Below, piece after piece: positions 25,417-38,735 of a DNA stretch of 64,000 nucleotides. Below the pieces are notes generated by a model. It was not told where the DNA came from and ran no database searches. It saw nothing but the letters and a program-made list of their open reading frames with translations. Origin of the DNA: Cinclus cinclus (lineage: Eukaryota > Chordata > Aves > Passeriformes > Cinclidae); the NCBI RefSeq assembly GCF_963662255.1, contig NC_085047.1, forward strand, positions 56,976,006 to 57,040,005. Direction: 5' to 3'. A program made the translations under genes and the position numbers. Positions within the stretch are counted from its first letter, which is position 1, and the number at the start of each line of letters is the position of its first letter.

Positions 25417-25464
<48 letters not shown>

Positions 25465-25616
25465 CAACGCCAAAAGTTGTGATGCTTTTCTTCACCCAGT
25501 GCTTTGGGGCTGTGTTAGATCTTATTCACCTGCGGTTTCAGCACTACAAGGCAAAGAGGGTTTTCTCAGCTGCCGGGCAACTTGTCTGTGTCGTCAACCC
25601 AACACACAGCCTCAAG
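25250..25616 (+). other. Possible exon (noncoding or 5') ending at a consensus splice donor
   Basis: The block is CpG-enriched (GGCCGCCCCGCTG near 25261, CTTCCCGTC, GTGCCGGAG, TCACCGAC, GCTGCCGGGC). It ends at CTCAAG|GTGAGT (boundary 25616/25617), a full match to the vertebrate 5' splice-site consensus. A frame at 25328-25645 reads through and contains a poly-serine tract encoded by the AGC repeat. The product shows no known domain, so I do not call it protein-coding. The 5' edge is unknown. It could be a first exon of an unannotated transcript, a lncRNA exon, or a fortuitous donor in a GC-rich element. Confidence 0.25.
25417..25461 (+). repeat. (CAG)n triplet microsatellite
   Basis: Four CAG units (25417-25428), one AAG interruption (25429-25431) and ten perfect CAG units (25432-25461) are followed by TAG. 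It lies inside the possible exon. In the open plus frame it would encode serine. It is likely length-polymorphic. Confidence 0.95.
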
Positions 25617-25960
25617 GTGAGTTAAAAATATATTTTCTCTTCTAACATCTCCTCATCTTCCCCACCACCTCCACCCGTGATTCTCCACAGGGAATGAGAT
25701 TATGCTCTGGCAGCAAGGGGAGAGCGCTGTTAACATATTGCAGCCCTGGCGGAGAGGATGTTTGCATTGTTTGAATGCATGATTCCCTTTGGGCCGAAGG
25801 AGAAGCAACCCATTGCTCCGGGCGATCGTGGGAAGTCGCGGCTCCCCCTGCCCAAAGTTTCCTCACCCTTTTCACCCACATAATGAGCATGCATGTTGCG
25901 AGCGTTTAGTAAAAATTATTGGAAAAGTTAGTTGGGTGAATTAACATCCCTTTTTAGTAG
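25617..25960. other. CpG-enriched block downstream of the donor
   Basis: Clustered CpGs occur at GGGCCGAAGG near 25793, CTCCGGGCGATCGTGGG near 25817, AAGTCGCGGCTCC near 25834 and TGTTGCGAGCGTTTAG near 25895. The stretch also holds CATAATGAGCATGCATG near 25879. It is not a repeat. If the 25616 donor is real, this would be the start of an intron with regulatory content. Confidence 0.28.
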
Positions 25961-28900
25961 AAGGATGCCGTATGGTCTCCCAGGCTGACAACCCAGCACA
26001 GAGGGATGCTGCCAGAGAATGGGGAACAGGAAGAGGGGGGTTAGCAGTGGAGGGATCTCCTCTGTTGTCGTTCGCTCTTTCAGGGAATAAAAGGCTGTTT
26101 GTGTCTCCTGAGGACATTCCTCTGGCGCTGAAACTGTCCTTAAGCTGTTTGCAAGGTGAATCTATTTTAGGAGGGAGAATACATTTGGTTTAATTCAAAA
26201 CTATTTATAGTCCCCATAAAAACATTTCTTTTACTTGCACAGTTCTGAATTTTCACTGACAAAGTGTCAACAGCTCCATCTATACCAGAGCCTTCATGTT
26301 TGTAGCAGAGAAGGAGCAGCAGGGGGAAAAAGCAATCAGGAGGCTTTAATTACTTTATCACACTAGTGAATGACCAACTTTAATGAAGTGGCTTCTGTTT
26401 TGAGAGAAGTCCTTGCTGACCTGACTTGTGAGGTAGCTCCGCTATCCTGGTGCAAGCTTAGAAATTAATTTAATTCAGGACAAGTTATTTTTAGCTCTAC
26501 AAGGGTCCCTGTGAGGTACTTGGAGGGTTTGCAGGAAGCATCTTTCCTGAGCTCCTGGTCCCCGGGACGTCCATTGATGCGGTAAATCCCTCTTCTGAGC
26601 AGCATCACCTCACAGAAAAAGGGCACGTTTCCCACAGTCATCCTTCCCGTCTCAGGCTGTGCTCAGGCAGGGAGAGATTGTTCCTAGCAGGGTGCCGGCT
26701 CCGGGAGGATTTTCCCGCAGGGCTGTGCTCTGAGCACTGCTGGCTGGGGCAGGTGCTCCCAGGGGATGAACTGCTTGGGTGCAGGCTCGCCTCTTCTGGC
26801 ACCAGGCTCCCCACAAGACAAGTTAAAAACACACTGCCATTATCTGAAAGGGACCACTTGTCTGAATGGGTAAAAAAAAATTAGCTGCGTTCCTAAGTGC
26901 ACGGGGAGATTTTGTAAATGAATTCTTCTGTGCTTAATCCTTTTATGTGACAGCTTCCTGCTACTTTCATCTATAATTTTAGTTATTTTTAAAAAATACC
27001 AGAAAAAGTCTGTCAGGGCACAACAGGTCCCAACACAATTTCAGTGCCAGTGGAACTGTTTGATAAGGTCCCATAAGCTCATACTGGGGTCACTATTGCT
27101 CCACTGTTACCTAAGACTAGACCCAAGTTTATCATTTCAGGTCCTGCTGAGTTGCAGGTTTGCTATTGCAGGAGTTGCAGCTGTGTTAAACACATAGGGC
27201 ATTTCATGTTGCTAAAATCCCCCATGGCCAAGCTCTTCACTGCTCAGACCAAAAGCCCTGCTCAGGACAGAAAGACAAACAATCTCAGTACTACCTTGGC
27301 AGCATTTGAATGTAGGCATTGGAAGCAAATTCTCTTGGAAACAAACAGGACCGTCCAGGAAAAGATCTGGTGCATCAGTGAAGCCTCAGCAAGGATTGTT
27401 GTGACTTGGCTGGGAATTGCTCCCCTGATAGGGCTGCATTGGGAACCCAATGGCACAGGTGTCTCCACAGGAGCCTGTTGAGACACCATTCAGGTGAACA
27501 AGATGATGAGAAACCCTCTGCTCTGGAAAACCCCTCTGACTGTAGAGTGAAATGGGCTGTGCAAGAGCACCCAGGTTACCCAGCTCACAACCAGACACAT
27601 AAATATGGTGGTTTTTAGCTGTGATGTGCTCCCCAGTTGTTCAGCTTCCCTCCAGTTGTGTAAGGAATGCTTCACCACTTCGTGGCAGCATCCAGAGGAG
27701 ATGTGAGGACCAGGTCCCTTTGTGCCCAGCATGACACAAATAGCTGTTCACCCATAGCAGCCCGTGGGCCAACTGGACCCTGCTGGTTCCTGACAAGCAA
27801 GGCACTTTGTCCAAAACCTGGTGTCAGAGTCAAGACAGGTGAACCTGCTTCTCAGGGTGCCCATTTCTCCCCCAGGCATGCACAGGGAGGCTGCTGTTGC
27901 TCTCAAAAGATGCCTAAGGGACCATGAAATGTGAAAGGGCCAAACTTACTCCTCTGGTGGTTTACAGTATTATTACTACTTCAATGTTTCTTAGTCTATT
28001 ATTTCTAGATGGGTCTTTTCACATGTAACATTTTGTTGACAGCCCCCAAATCTATCTTAACAATTGACAAATGTAGTGAAAACTGTATTAAGGTTTGCAG
28101 TCAATGATTACAAACCTGTTAAGAAAAAAGGGCTGGGAGCAATGTCATTTCTCTCCCTTTTTTTCCAGGCTTAAATGTTTGTGCTTACTCCAAAATTGTA
28201 AGCCCTTTGCAAAGGGATTACTTTATTCTTTATCTCCACAGTGATAGTGCAAAGGGACTCCTGGCTGATTGGTGCAAATGATAAATGACAGGCATCACAC
28301 TCTGGTGTGATTACGCACGTTGACATCCTTCACACGGGTCAGGTCTTCAATCAGTGCCAACGCACATAACTTCATTAAAGTCAATTGCTGCAGGACCTTC
28401 ATTTTCACTCCTTCCACCCAAGGGAGTGCTCAGGGATGGTAGTGGGATTCAGCCCACACAGGAGGATCCGTGGCTGGTGTGTGTGTGTCAGAGATGTGGC
28501 ATCACGGAAAGCACTCAGTGAGCAGCAGAGGACAGGGGAGACCTGGTACCCTCCAGGGAAGGTTGCACCAGCTTCTGCTGTCACAGACCCACAGCCAGAC
28601 CAAGGGGGCACTCCTGTAAAGTTGTGCCAGAACTCTGTCATCATCAAAGCCTGGACCTCTAACAATGACCAAAGCCTGTCACCTCTTCTTTTAAGAGAGG
28701 TACAGAGGTTGGTAGAGAAGCACACACTTAGAGAGAAACCCATGTATTTCTTCTCACTGAAAGACTCATTAATTGGGAAGGCTGATGAACATTTCTGCGT
28801 TTTTTAAAGGGCAAGATGGGAAAAGTGTCAGCACACACACCTCTATTAATCTGCTGCTATTTTCCCTGCACTCGACAGGCTGACATGGATGACTCTAAGA

Positions 28901-30762
28901 AGGAAAGACAATTTTGCAACTGTCCCACTCTGTTTTGTTGGTTTGGCAGGAGTATGAATGGGAGGGGGTGTTTGGTTTGGAGCCTTTGTCTTTCTTGCTG
29001 CTTTCTGCTCTTTGTACTCCTACAGAGCTTTCCCAGCCATAGCAGCATCTCACAGCACAGTGCTATACTGGGATCAAAATTCACTTGCCAAGCAGAGAAA
29101 ACCACTTACTTACCACACTTCTATAGGTCACCTTTGTCCTCAACTATATTATACCCATTACTTTGTAACCTGTCTTCTTTCAAGCATGTGGTCAACCTGA
29201 CATCTTTCCTTGGAGGGGCATAACCGAGCAACAGAGCTCTCTAGCCAAGTGGCTACTCTTCCAAAACTGTACCAATTAAAGGAGCAACACTTACGCTTCT
29301 GGCTGCAAGTCCCAGAGTGCAGGGAAACTTTAAAGGTCCTTCATTTGCACAGAAGAAATGGGCAGGGTTTTCTGATCCTGCAGAAGTGAGGCTCAACGAA
29401 TTCCTGTAAAATTTTTCCCCCTGTCAATAACAATTCTCCCAAGAACTGCAAACTGGAAAGAAGGTGAAGTTAGAGGGGGTAGCCTCACTCCTTAGCATCA
29501 GTCCCTGTCATGACAGCCAGCCTCACATGGCAGGGGACAGCAGTGCAATCACATTGCAGACAGGTCCTGATGCTTTATGAGATGCTGCATATGGCTGGAT
29601 AAAACAGATCTTCTTTCAAAGAGTTACTAGCTTGTAACATACAATTTTTAACTCTTTGGGGAATGTGAAAACTGTTCCTTTAAATAATAAAAATGTGTGC
29701 TTACAATAGTCTTGTAAAAAGCACCAATCTCCACCTCTGTAGGACTTCAAGGATCTTGTTGAATTAAAAAAAAAAAAAGAAGAATATTCAAACAAGGTCA
29801 TAAAAAAGTTTAGTCTTATATTCTAAAAGAGTCATAATACGGTTTATGTGTCCAAGCTGTCTTTCAGCTAGATTTAAAGCAACAAGCAAATCTACTCTGA
29901 CTTAGGGAAGGGATTTGAATCCTGTTTTAACAGTTTGGCTCTGCACTCAGTGGCCAGCCAAATAGCATTGTAATCTACTTTTCCTCAGGAGGATTAAAGT
30001 GCTAGGGTGCATTACACCCCCATGAGATCTATTTATTTGGTGCAAGGGAGGAGAGTGACTCTGAAACCTGCTGATAACAGCCCCTAGATGCCACTGTCTC
30101 AACCCAGATAACCTCAGATGTCCCATGCAGGGCTGTGATTTGGGGACAAAGTGGCATTTGGCCCCAATGTCCAGCAGGATTATGACAGCTGTGGTGAGAG
30201 AATCTGTAAAACGCTCTGCTGCCTGCAAATCTGGGCTCCTGGCAAGGTGCCTATTTCCCACGCCAGCTGTGGGCTAGGCCTGTGCGAGCATTGGGCACCT
30301 CAGATTTTAAATCCTTCTGTAGGGATGTGGATAGCAGCAGACAGAGTTTTGTCACCCTTCCTTCAGCCCTGCCCCTATTTGAAGGGATTCCAGCTGACCC
30401 TGACCTTAAACCTGCAGAACCATTCACCTGCATGACTCTGGACTACAGCAAAAGGCAGCACGAGCTTCACTCCAAATGTGCTGCAAAGCAGGACAGCTCT
30501 GAGCTTCTGCATGGTCTCACAGAACAACAACCATGGTGTCTCCTTGGAAGAGGGAGGGAAAGAGCCCCCACCTCCGAAATTTCTGCGTTAATAGGGTTGG
30601 GCTTCCTTCTCCTCACCTCCCAGCCCAAACCCACTGCGGAAAGTCAATTACCATTGTTAACTGGTCCTGTGTGTTATGCTACAGCTCTGGAGGTGGGATA
30701 GAGCAGACAAGCACTGAGTCCTTTCCTCCCCACATTTGATTTTTGAGAGTGAATTTGAGGCA
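25961..30762. other. Noncoding DNA, nothing recognised
   Basis: Frames of 109-140 codons at 27152, 28385, 28816 and 28405 have no recognisable products and overlap on opposite strands. An A12 run lies near 29768. No interspersed repeat was identified before the CR1 tail. Confidence 0.45.
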
Positions 30763-31038
30763 GTAGCGCAAGGGGTAATGGTTTTAAACTGAAGGAGGAT
30801 CGATTTAGATTAGATATAACAAAGAAGTATTTTTATGATAAGGGCGGTGAAACACTGGCAGTTTTCCCAGAGAGGTGGTTTATGCTCTGTACCTGGAAAC
30901 TTTCAAGGTCATGTTGGACAGGGCTCTGAGCAGCCTGATCTCGTTGAAGATGTCCCTGCTCATTGTAGTGAGGCTGAAGCAGATGGCCTTTAAAAGGTGC
31001 TTTCCAACTCAAACTCTTCTAGGATTCTCTGGTTCTGT
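30763..31038 (+). mobile_element. CR1 LINE fragment, 3' end, 5'-truncated
   Basis: The sequence starts in CR1 ORF2 C-terminal coding sequence: GGTAATGGTTTTAAACTG at about 30773 decodes to the CR1 signature GNGFKLK, followed by DRFRLDI. It runs through the family's 3' untranslated part and ends with the CR1 tail phrase TTCCAACTCAAACTCTTCTAGGATTCT near 31003. Stops and small indels break the frame. The short length and missing 5' part are typical of CR1 copies. Plus orientation. Confidence 0.85.
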
Positions 31039-31869
31039 ATTAAATCTGACCGGGTTGCAAGACATTTGAAGTCAGATGTTACCAATGGAAGACAGAACTG
31101 TTATTTTAATATTAGAGAAATGCCTCTCCCCTTGACAGGGTGTTTGACAGCAGGGTGAGGAGTAGCAGTCAGACATTGCCACGTATCACTTTGTAAACCA
31201 CCCACTCTGATATGGCTCAGTATATCAGGAATTGCTCAGTGCAGCCCTTCAGGTTAGACATGATAGCCCAGGTAACTCTCTCGGGAGAAATACTGTCCCA
31301 AAGGAATTGCTGTGACTAACACAGAGGGTGCAGAGGAAAAAGGAGCATTTTAATACAAGGCTTGATTACATGAAATCAGTGGCAAGGTCTCAGTCTGCTT
31401 CCCAGCAGATAAAAGTCACACTGAATAGGGTTCTGAAAGTCCCAGGTGCTAAAATGTCCTCAGTCAGGTTCCCAGACACAATGAATTTTGCCTCAAAGTC
31501 AGAATTTACAGAGAGTGTAATTTTTTGTTTAACCATTAAGATTCTTACGTGGTCGCAAAGAAGTCCCAGTGTACATAGCTGGGTGACATTTAAGAGCTTC
31601 ATTTTTTTCTGAGAAACAGTCTCAGGTTCTTAAGTAATGTAAGAAATTAAGTTTAAAGGTAGTGCATCAAATTCCCAAAAGCTCTGGTAAAATGAGGGAG
31701 AGCAGCTGCTGTGTCTGTGCCCTGCCTTCCTAGGACTTCAGTGTTTCCTATGCTGTTTAAAAGCCCATAATTCTTGCTCTGGCTGGCTCACAGTTGAGGC
31801 TTCATGTCTCTTTTGGCACTCCCAAAGTCTTTCCCTCACAACAGGAAATTGGCATCCCTCAACTGAGTG
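31039..31869. other. Noncoding DNA, nothing recognised
   Basis: Small frames only, with no repeat consensus beyond the CR1 tail to the left. Confidence 0.45.
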
Positions 31870-31921
31870 CACAAGAGAGAAAAACTGCAATAATTTCACA
31901 AGAGAGAATCCTGCAATAACT
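31870..31921 (+). repeat. Local tandem duplication, about 27 bp unit
   Basis: Two imperfect copies lie head to tail. Each begins CACAAGAGAGAA and continues to CTGCAATAA. They differ by a few bases, so the duplication is old. Confidence 0.7.
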
Positions 31922-34900
31922 GCACAGGGTGGGAGTGGGGGAAAGGCAGTCTTTATGTATCTTTACTGGGAACTGAGTGAGGAAGTGAGGAGCAAGGGAG
32001 GACACAGCCATGCTCTCCAGGCTGCATGGGGCTGGGCTATTGAGGCATGCTGCTCCCCTGGCATGGTGACCGTGGGAGCCATTACCACGATGGGCTGCCC
32101 TTGGCACCTCTTGTGGCATTGGCACTGGCACACAAGGCATGGCACACAATGGCACAGAGCCATGGCTCTCCTGGGAGCCCCTGGAGCCCCGGCAGCACAT
32201 GAACCACCAAACAGGAGAGAATTCCCTTGGAGAGCTGAACAAGGTTTAGGCAGTACACTGGGCCTTCCTTTGCTGTGATTTTTGCAGCAGAACTGGGCAG
32301 AGCTGAGCCAGTTCAACTTTTGATGGAGCTAGGGATAGATGCTTGGGTCTAGCTGAACGTGACAGCAACATCCCAGCCCACCTCTGTATGCACATGGTGT
32401 ATTTGCAAATAAAAACCACTGATGTCCAGTCATTAGATGCCTTATCAGACTGCAATTTTTTCTTTTTTTCTTTCCATAGCTTGTCTCTTTTTGTTTAGTA
32501 TCTTTTCTCCTCTGCTTTTGCTCTTTTTCATGCTTCCCATTCCCTGCTGTACCAGTCTTAAAGCAAAAGATTCTCCTCATCTGTCATTCAAAAACCTAAT
32601 TTGGGGCTTTTCTTGCTCCTGCTGAAAGGAAAGCATCACTAACTTCACTGCAACTTTGGATGTCCTATTTTCCTCCAAGCTGTTTCAGAAGAAATCACAA
32701 TCATTCAATCCTTGATGCCACCAATTTCTCTCTTGACAGACAAAGTTTCACTTTAACACCATCAGGGGCAAGACCAGAAGAGCTACAAAAAGCAGTGAAA
32801 CCTTGTGTCACCAGCCCTGGGTACAGCTGGCAGGGGAGCCCAGGGCTTTAGGTGCCTGCAGAATTAATTGCTGCCCTTCCCTGGACTGGAGCTCAAGCAA
32901 GCAGGTCCAGCTGAAAGAGCCACAGCCCTTTTTTGTCCACTCAGCATAGTTACACATGGAAATGATCCCACCAGCTCCCAAAAGTGAATATCTGCCCTCT
33001 GCTTTGGTGTGGCAAAGCAAATCCACTTTCAGCAGGGATTTAAGCTGGTGGTTTCATGTGCACACCACCACAGCAGACACACGTCTCTTCTGCTTCCACG
33101 CTGCAAGGGCAAGCAGCTGGGCAGGGCAGGGGCTCAGCTGTTTTTCAGAACCTCACACAAAGCTCTTACCCCTTGGGATTATTGAGGGCTGTGCTGAATG
33201 GAAGAATTTCACTTGTGCTTGGAGACTTCCTGAAAATTGCTCTGGGTGACCTGCTGCTAATAACCACCTGCAATGCTCCTGCTCAGCTCTCCCACAGCAT
33301 TCTCCAAAGAGAGAAGAGCATCTTGGCACTGCCAATACATTTCCTGACATGTGTGCAGTGTACAATTTGAAGTACTTTTATTTATTTAGAGGCATTTCTG
33401 AGCATTTTATGTAACATTAATGGATTTATCTTTAGCTCTCCCCTTTTGTCTCAGCAATACTGTGAAAGCATCACTGGACGACAACAGCAGAGACTTCTGA
33501 GTATTTTGTATGTTTATGTTCTTTTTTAAAAAGGCAGAAATGTTTGAAACAACTTTGGGAAGAAATTAACTATCTATTTCTATACCAGATGCAGTGCTTT
33601 TGATTCTAGTCTTTTCTTCCAGAGCAATTTCATTCTGAACTGATCCAACTGAAGCCCTTTCTCACTTCCAGATTGGCCTCTGTAAAAAATAAAACATTCA
33701 AACAGCTTTAGTATTTCACAATGGAAACATTAGGGTTCAGAGTAGCTGATGAAGTGCCTATCAGCTCCTAGTAAATGCATAGCTGAGAAGAGACACAGAT
33801 CCTTGTGAATATTCTAAACACAAGATCACACACTCTTTCACATGAAATGTCAGCTGAAATGTAAAGAGAAACAGAGAAATGGAGCATAAATAAGAGAGAA
33901 AAATATTAAATTGGTAACATCTTGTGCAGAACACAAATGCTATAGATGAGCAAGGCGGTGGATGCTACAGAGCAGAAAACCACATCAGCAGAGGATGAAA
34001 AGGTTCTTCCACTGCTGGGAACCTCCATGTGGGAAATAAGCAAAGTAATAAGTGTAAAACTGGAATAAATGACCACCACACAGGGATTACATAGGACAGC
34101 TGGGGTAAGAGGATGGTAACAGTCACCTTCAGGCTTTGTGAAAATGAGAGGCTGAAATGGGAACAGCAGGATTGTGACAAGTGGGGTGATCGTGGCAGTA
34201 CCCCAGCATCAGCAGGTGCATTCAGGGGCTCAGTGTCAAGCACATGCACAGATGGAAAAATACAGATGTTTTGCAGGATCAGACACTTACTTAGGCATTC
34301 TAAAACTTATCAAGCTCGATCCAGCAAAGGACTGTATGAAAAACCTGCTGGAATCCAGCAGACTTACCCACCTCTTTGGAAGGGTGCAGGGCAGACTGAA
34401 GACATCCTCCTCCTCAGCAGGGATGTCTGAGTGCTGCATTGCAAGCTCTGCTCAGCTGAGGGCACAGGGATATGCTATCTATGCTGGTTGGACTCCCCTG
34501 TATGAAAAGGCACACCACAGTCCAGGGGATTCCAAGCTCGGCTTGTAAAAGGAAGGCAATACTGTGAGTTCCCTGCTTTTTCTGCCTGAGTGCTGAGGTT
34601 CTCTCTGTGGTGCAACATCTCTAGGAGTCTAGCATCAGTGAGATTCTTTGTTCTCAAAGAAAGACTTTTTCTAGCCACCAGCAATCAAGGAAACCTGGAA
34701 GACTATCTTGGGATGGATATGTCATTTTTGTCTAGCTGAAGTTAAATTAAATAAACACCCTACAGTTCCTTCAACTCTTGCAAAAGAAAAACCAAAAAGG
34801 ATAGTTGTCTCCTCAAGACAAATCCAGAAGTTTGGGCACAGTAACACCAAATATTATGTTCACTGTTTAACACAGGTTCAGGTAAGACAATTTTTGTCCC

Positions 34901-37900
34901 ACTCAAGAATAGAAAGCTTTTAGGGAGATTTGAGATATAGAAAAAAAAAAAAAAAGGTCTGACAACATAACTGCATGCTGAGAGCTTTCAATTTATTTCT
35001 ACTAGAAGGAACTCGTTACCAGGAAAAAATAGGGAATTACTTTTTGGACTAGTTGATGACAGAGAATTTCAGGCAAAGTGAGTGAAAAAAGCATTGATTT
35101 TATTACCTTTGCCAGGTAAGGCAGAGGGACAAAGGCCCCCTACCTGGTAGATAAGCTGTACATGAGCCAGCAACATATCCTTGGGGCAAAGACCAGCCTC
35201 ATCCTGAGCTGTAAACCAGCTGCAGTGCAATTTCTGAGATCTCATCCCGAGCTGCCCAGAAGTCCTTTCCCACCTGAACTGTTCTGTCCCTGCAATACTG
35301 TAGAAAAACGGAACTTGGTGTGAACAGGGAGGTGCAGCAGTGTAATAGTGTTGAGAGCAATCTTCGAATGTTTGCCTCAACAATGACCAAACCGAAGTAA
35401 TATCAGAAAAAATGTATCTAAAAAAAATGAAGAAAGCAGACAGAAAGCCATGTGGGATGCACTTGGGAATCCAAGGTTCAGCACGGGAGACTGACACCAG
35501 TGAAAAAGTATGGAGCTATGCCAGTTACACAAGTATCTGGTAATTTAAACTCATCAGAAATGCAAAGCCCAGAGACATCACCAGCTAATTAAATCAGTCT
35601 GGACTGGAAAGGAGGTCACTGTGGTAGATGAAGGATGGCAAAAGACAGTAAGACATAGTTCAAAATATGCTTTGGGACAAGCACTCTTATTTGTAATTAC
35701 AAGCAATACTAAATAAACTCTGACACTGTGAAGACAGATAGTTCAACATCTACCAGAAAAGACTTTGCACCGTGGCACAAGTGTAAACATGTTCCTAAAG
35801 TGTGCTGAGTGGAGAAAATGATACAGAGCAAGTCACACTGAGAAAATAATCCACTTGCACAAATATTCCTCTCATTCTCCTTACGGGATGGCTTCCAGCA
35901 GAAAAAAATTTCCTGGGCTTACTCAATTAACTGCTTCATGATTATTTTCCCCCTATGGCAGAATCCCTGATGCTTCAGACCCACTTTTGGATGTGCAAGC
36001 TGTGTTAATTTGCTGTGCAAAGAAGCACAAAGCAGAGAGGTTACTTAGGTAGTGCTGTTTCTGTTCCCTGCCTGGATTCTGGGTCTGCTCACAGGCTCAA
36101 TGGAGTTTCAGTTTCTGTTTGTCTTTGTCACTGAAAGCCACAGGTGTAGCACAGACTTAGGATGAGATAGCATTGCTAGAGGTGAGGAAATGCTGATTTT
36201 CCCAGCCTTTTTAGGCCATGCTTTGCAATATAGAAGTCTGTGGGTGACCTGTGTTTTGTTGGGGGGCTTTGTTGGAGTAAAATACTGCCATTCCCCATGA
36301 CTTTGTCGGTTCCTTAAAAACTATCATAGCCCTGGTGCAGAGACAGCAGAGGGAGAAACAAAGCTTAGTCCTCAGGCCGCCCCCCACACATTTTACAGCT
36401 TTCTGTGGGTTTATTAAAATAGCACGCATTTTTATGTCAGACTAGAGAGATAGCTGAAATGAAGGTACATGTTCTCCTTTGCTGCCTTGTGGCTGTATTG
36501 GTCCTGGAATCAGGAATGTCCTAGGCCACCATAGCAAGCTTCATCAAAAGGTATCTGACAGGACCCAAAGACACAAGTCCTTCAAAAATGTTTTGTTTCA
36601 GGTTTTTTGGCTTGGGAGACACATTCACATCTTGTTTTCTCTCCTCAGATCCCTACAAAATAGTTGTGATGTGGTCAGGGTATTGTTTGGCTCGTTCAGT
36701 TTCCTCTCTGTCATTGTTCTGGCAAATGCTTTTTGGGGATGTCTTTACCCCTGTTGAGCCAAGCAGTGTCCTGTATAAATATTTCCCTCAAGACATCAAT
36801 TCAGGCTTAGATTTCTCATTATTTGTGCTTCAGGGAGTGTCTGAAAAAGATAAGCTTTTCACAGCCACACACCAACCTCAGCAGAGTGCAAACTCAAGGA
36901 AGATAACGAGGCAGGAGCACATTCCTTACAGATAGGTACATGTCTACCTGCAGACAATTCATGGCTATGCCCAGGCCAAGATTTAAACTGTGCCAAGAAA
37001 ACAGATGTAAATGCTTGCAGTAATTCACCATTGCTTCTTCTGTTTCCCCCCAAACAGCCAAACTTCGAGCTCCGCAGGAAGTCTTTGTTCAAATACTGTT
37101 CCTGCCTGGAATCTCAGGGGTCTAAATCACATGGTTAACAATACAGTTTTAAAAAGAAAATTAAACTTTTACTGAGTTTCTTCTGCCATAGGAAATATTT
37201 TGAAAAAGAGACTAAAATATATTAAGGTTATGAATGGTTGCACAAACATGACCACTGATTTGTAAATAACTGATTATAATGACTGAATTTTGTTTCAGGC
37301 TGTTGGTAAAAGATGAAGGCACTATCAGAAAACAGATCTGAAAGCAGCCTAATCTCCTGAAGCTTCACAAGGCAACTGGAGATAATTTATACTTGCAGCT
37401 AAACATGAGCTGGTGAGGTATCTCTTAATAATTTTTAAGCTTGTAATGGTTTTTTAATAATAAACCAGTGATTAGAAAAGAGCATCCCAGTTCACTGATA
37501 AATCCAGGCTGTGTCTGGATATTTTGCTTATTTGCTGCTTTAACTAAAGAAACTTCAATTTGCCAGTGGCCAATGAACAGCCAAAAGCAAGAGAACTCAG
37601 TCTGATGAAGCAGATGTTGGGAAAGGGAAAACCTTTTCATTACTCAGTCATAGGGAAAATCTGCCAAAAGCAGCCTTTCAGCATTTTTTGTAATGGTAAC
37701 TTTTGCTTCTTGGCTTTTAGAAGAAACTTGCAGATCAAGTAGCTTCTGAGTTATTTTTTGTGGTAAAGGACCTTGAGGCTCTCTACAGGCAAGTCGCACA
37801 GTGGGTTGCAGTCTCCTTCACTCCTGGATGACCCCAGAATTACAGCTCAGGTTCTCCAGGAAGACCTGTGCCACCTAGTACTTGCAAATTTAAAAAGTTA

Positions 37901-38735
37901 AAAGTTGACCAAAAATCTACCCCTCTGCAGCCAGGAAGTCCTACAACTTAGGTTTGTTTTTTGTGTGTGATTTGTTTCCCTGGTGGGGAACAACCCTACA
38001 TTTTGGTGGGCATCACCAAGATTTCCCCAAGACCCATCCATCTGTTCCTGAGTTCATGGGCAAAATCAGTCTGAGCTCCATGGAGAGCCCTCAGGGATGA
38101 CTGACCCAGTCTGGGCTCTGAGCCCAGGTTACAGGGAACAGTGACAGAGAGTTTGCTGTGCTTTCCTCTGTACCCAAAATTTCCTTTCCCCTTCATGTAC
38201 AAACAGAGCTTTTAGGCACACCAGCAGCCCTGGCAGGCTATCTGTCTCCTGCCCCTCTAGGTCCTGGAGCTGGGTTGTAAGAATAGATGGAGCAGAGATG
38301 CAGCAGAGGCTGGATACGAGCCAGGCTGAGCCTAGGGGATAAATAGATGCATCAGGCGGGTGCTGTGCCTGAACTAATAAACCCTGCAGGAGACAGGATC
38401 TGTTCAACACTCCAAACTTGACGGGCCTGTCCATGTCCTGCAGCACTCCATTGTGCTGGTGGAGCTGCAGGAGCCATCATCTAGCTGGGATACTCTGCAG
38501 GAATCTGGGTCTTTTTTTTGTCTCTCTGTACATTAGTTTTTAGGGACAATATTCCTGACATCAGTTAAGGGGTTTGAGGTGGAGGCCAAAATAGTTAAAT
38601 CAGCTGGTGTAGCTGGTTAACCTTCTGTGTGTGTGCAAAGGGTCCATCTGCAAAACTGATGCTATTGCCATAAATACTGTGAAGTTGCTAATCTTTTTGG
38701 TGTCAGTAAGGCCAAAGGATATGCTCTACTGATGT
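31922..38735. other. Noncoding DNA with minor low-complexity patches
   Basis: Features seen are a cluster of TGGCA words at 32101-32155, an A15 run at 34941-34955 and short chance ORFs (longest 142 codons, 35069-35497, minus). No recognisable gene, interspersed repeat or CpG cluster was found. Confidence 0.45.

Noticed and set aside
26317..26335. AGCAGCAGGGGGAAAAAG as a CTCF site
   Set aside because: It lacks the GCGC part of the CTCF core, so the match is too weak to report as a feature.
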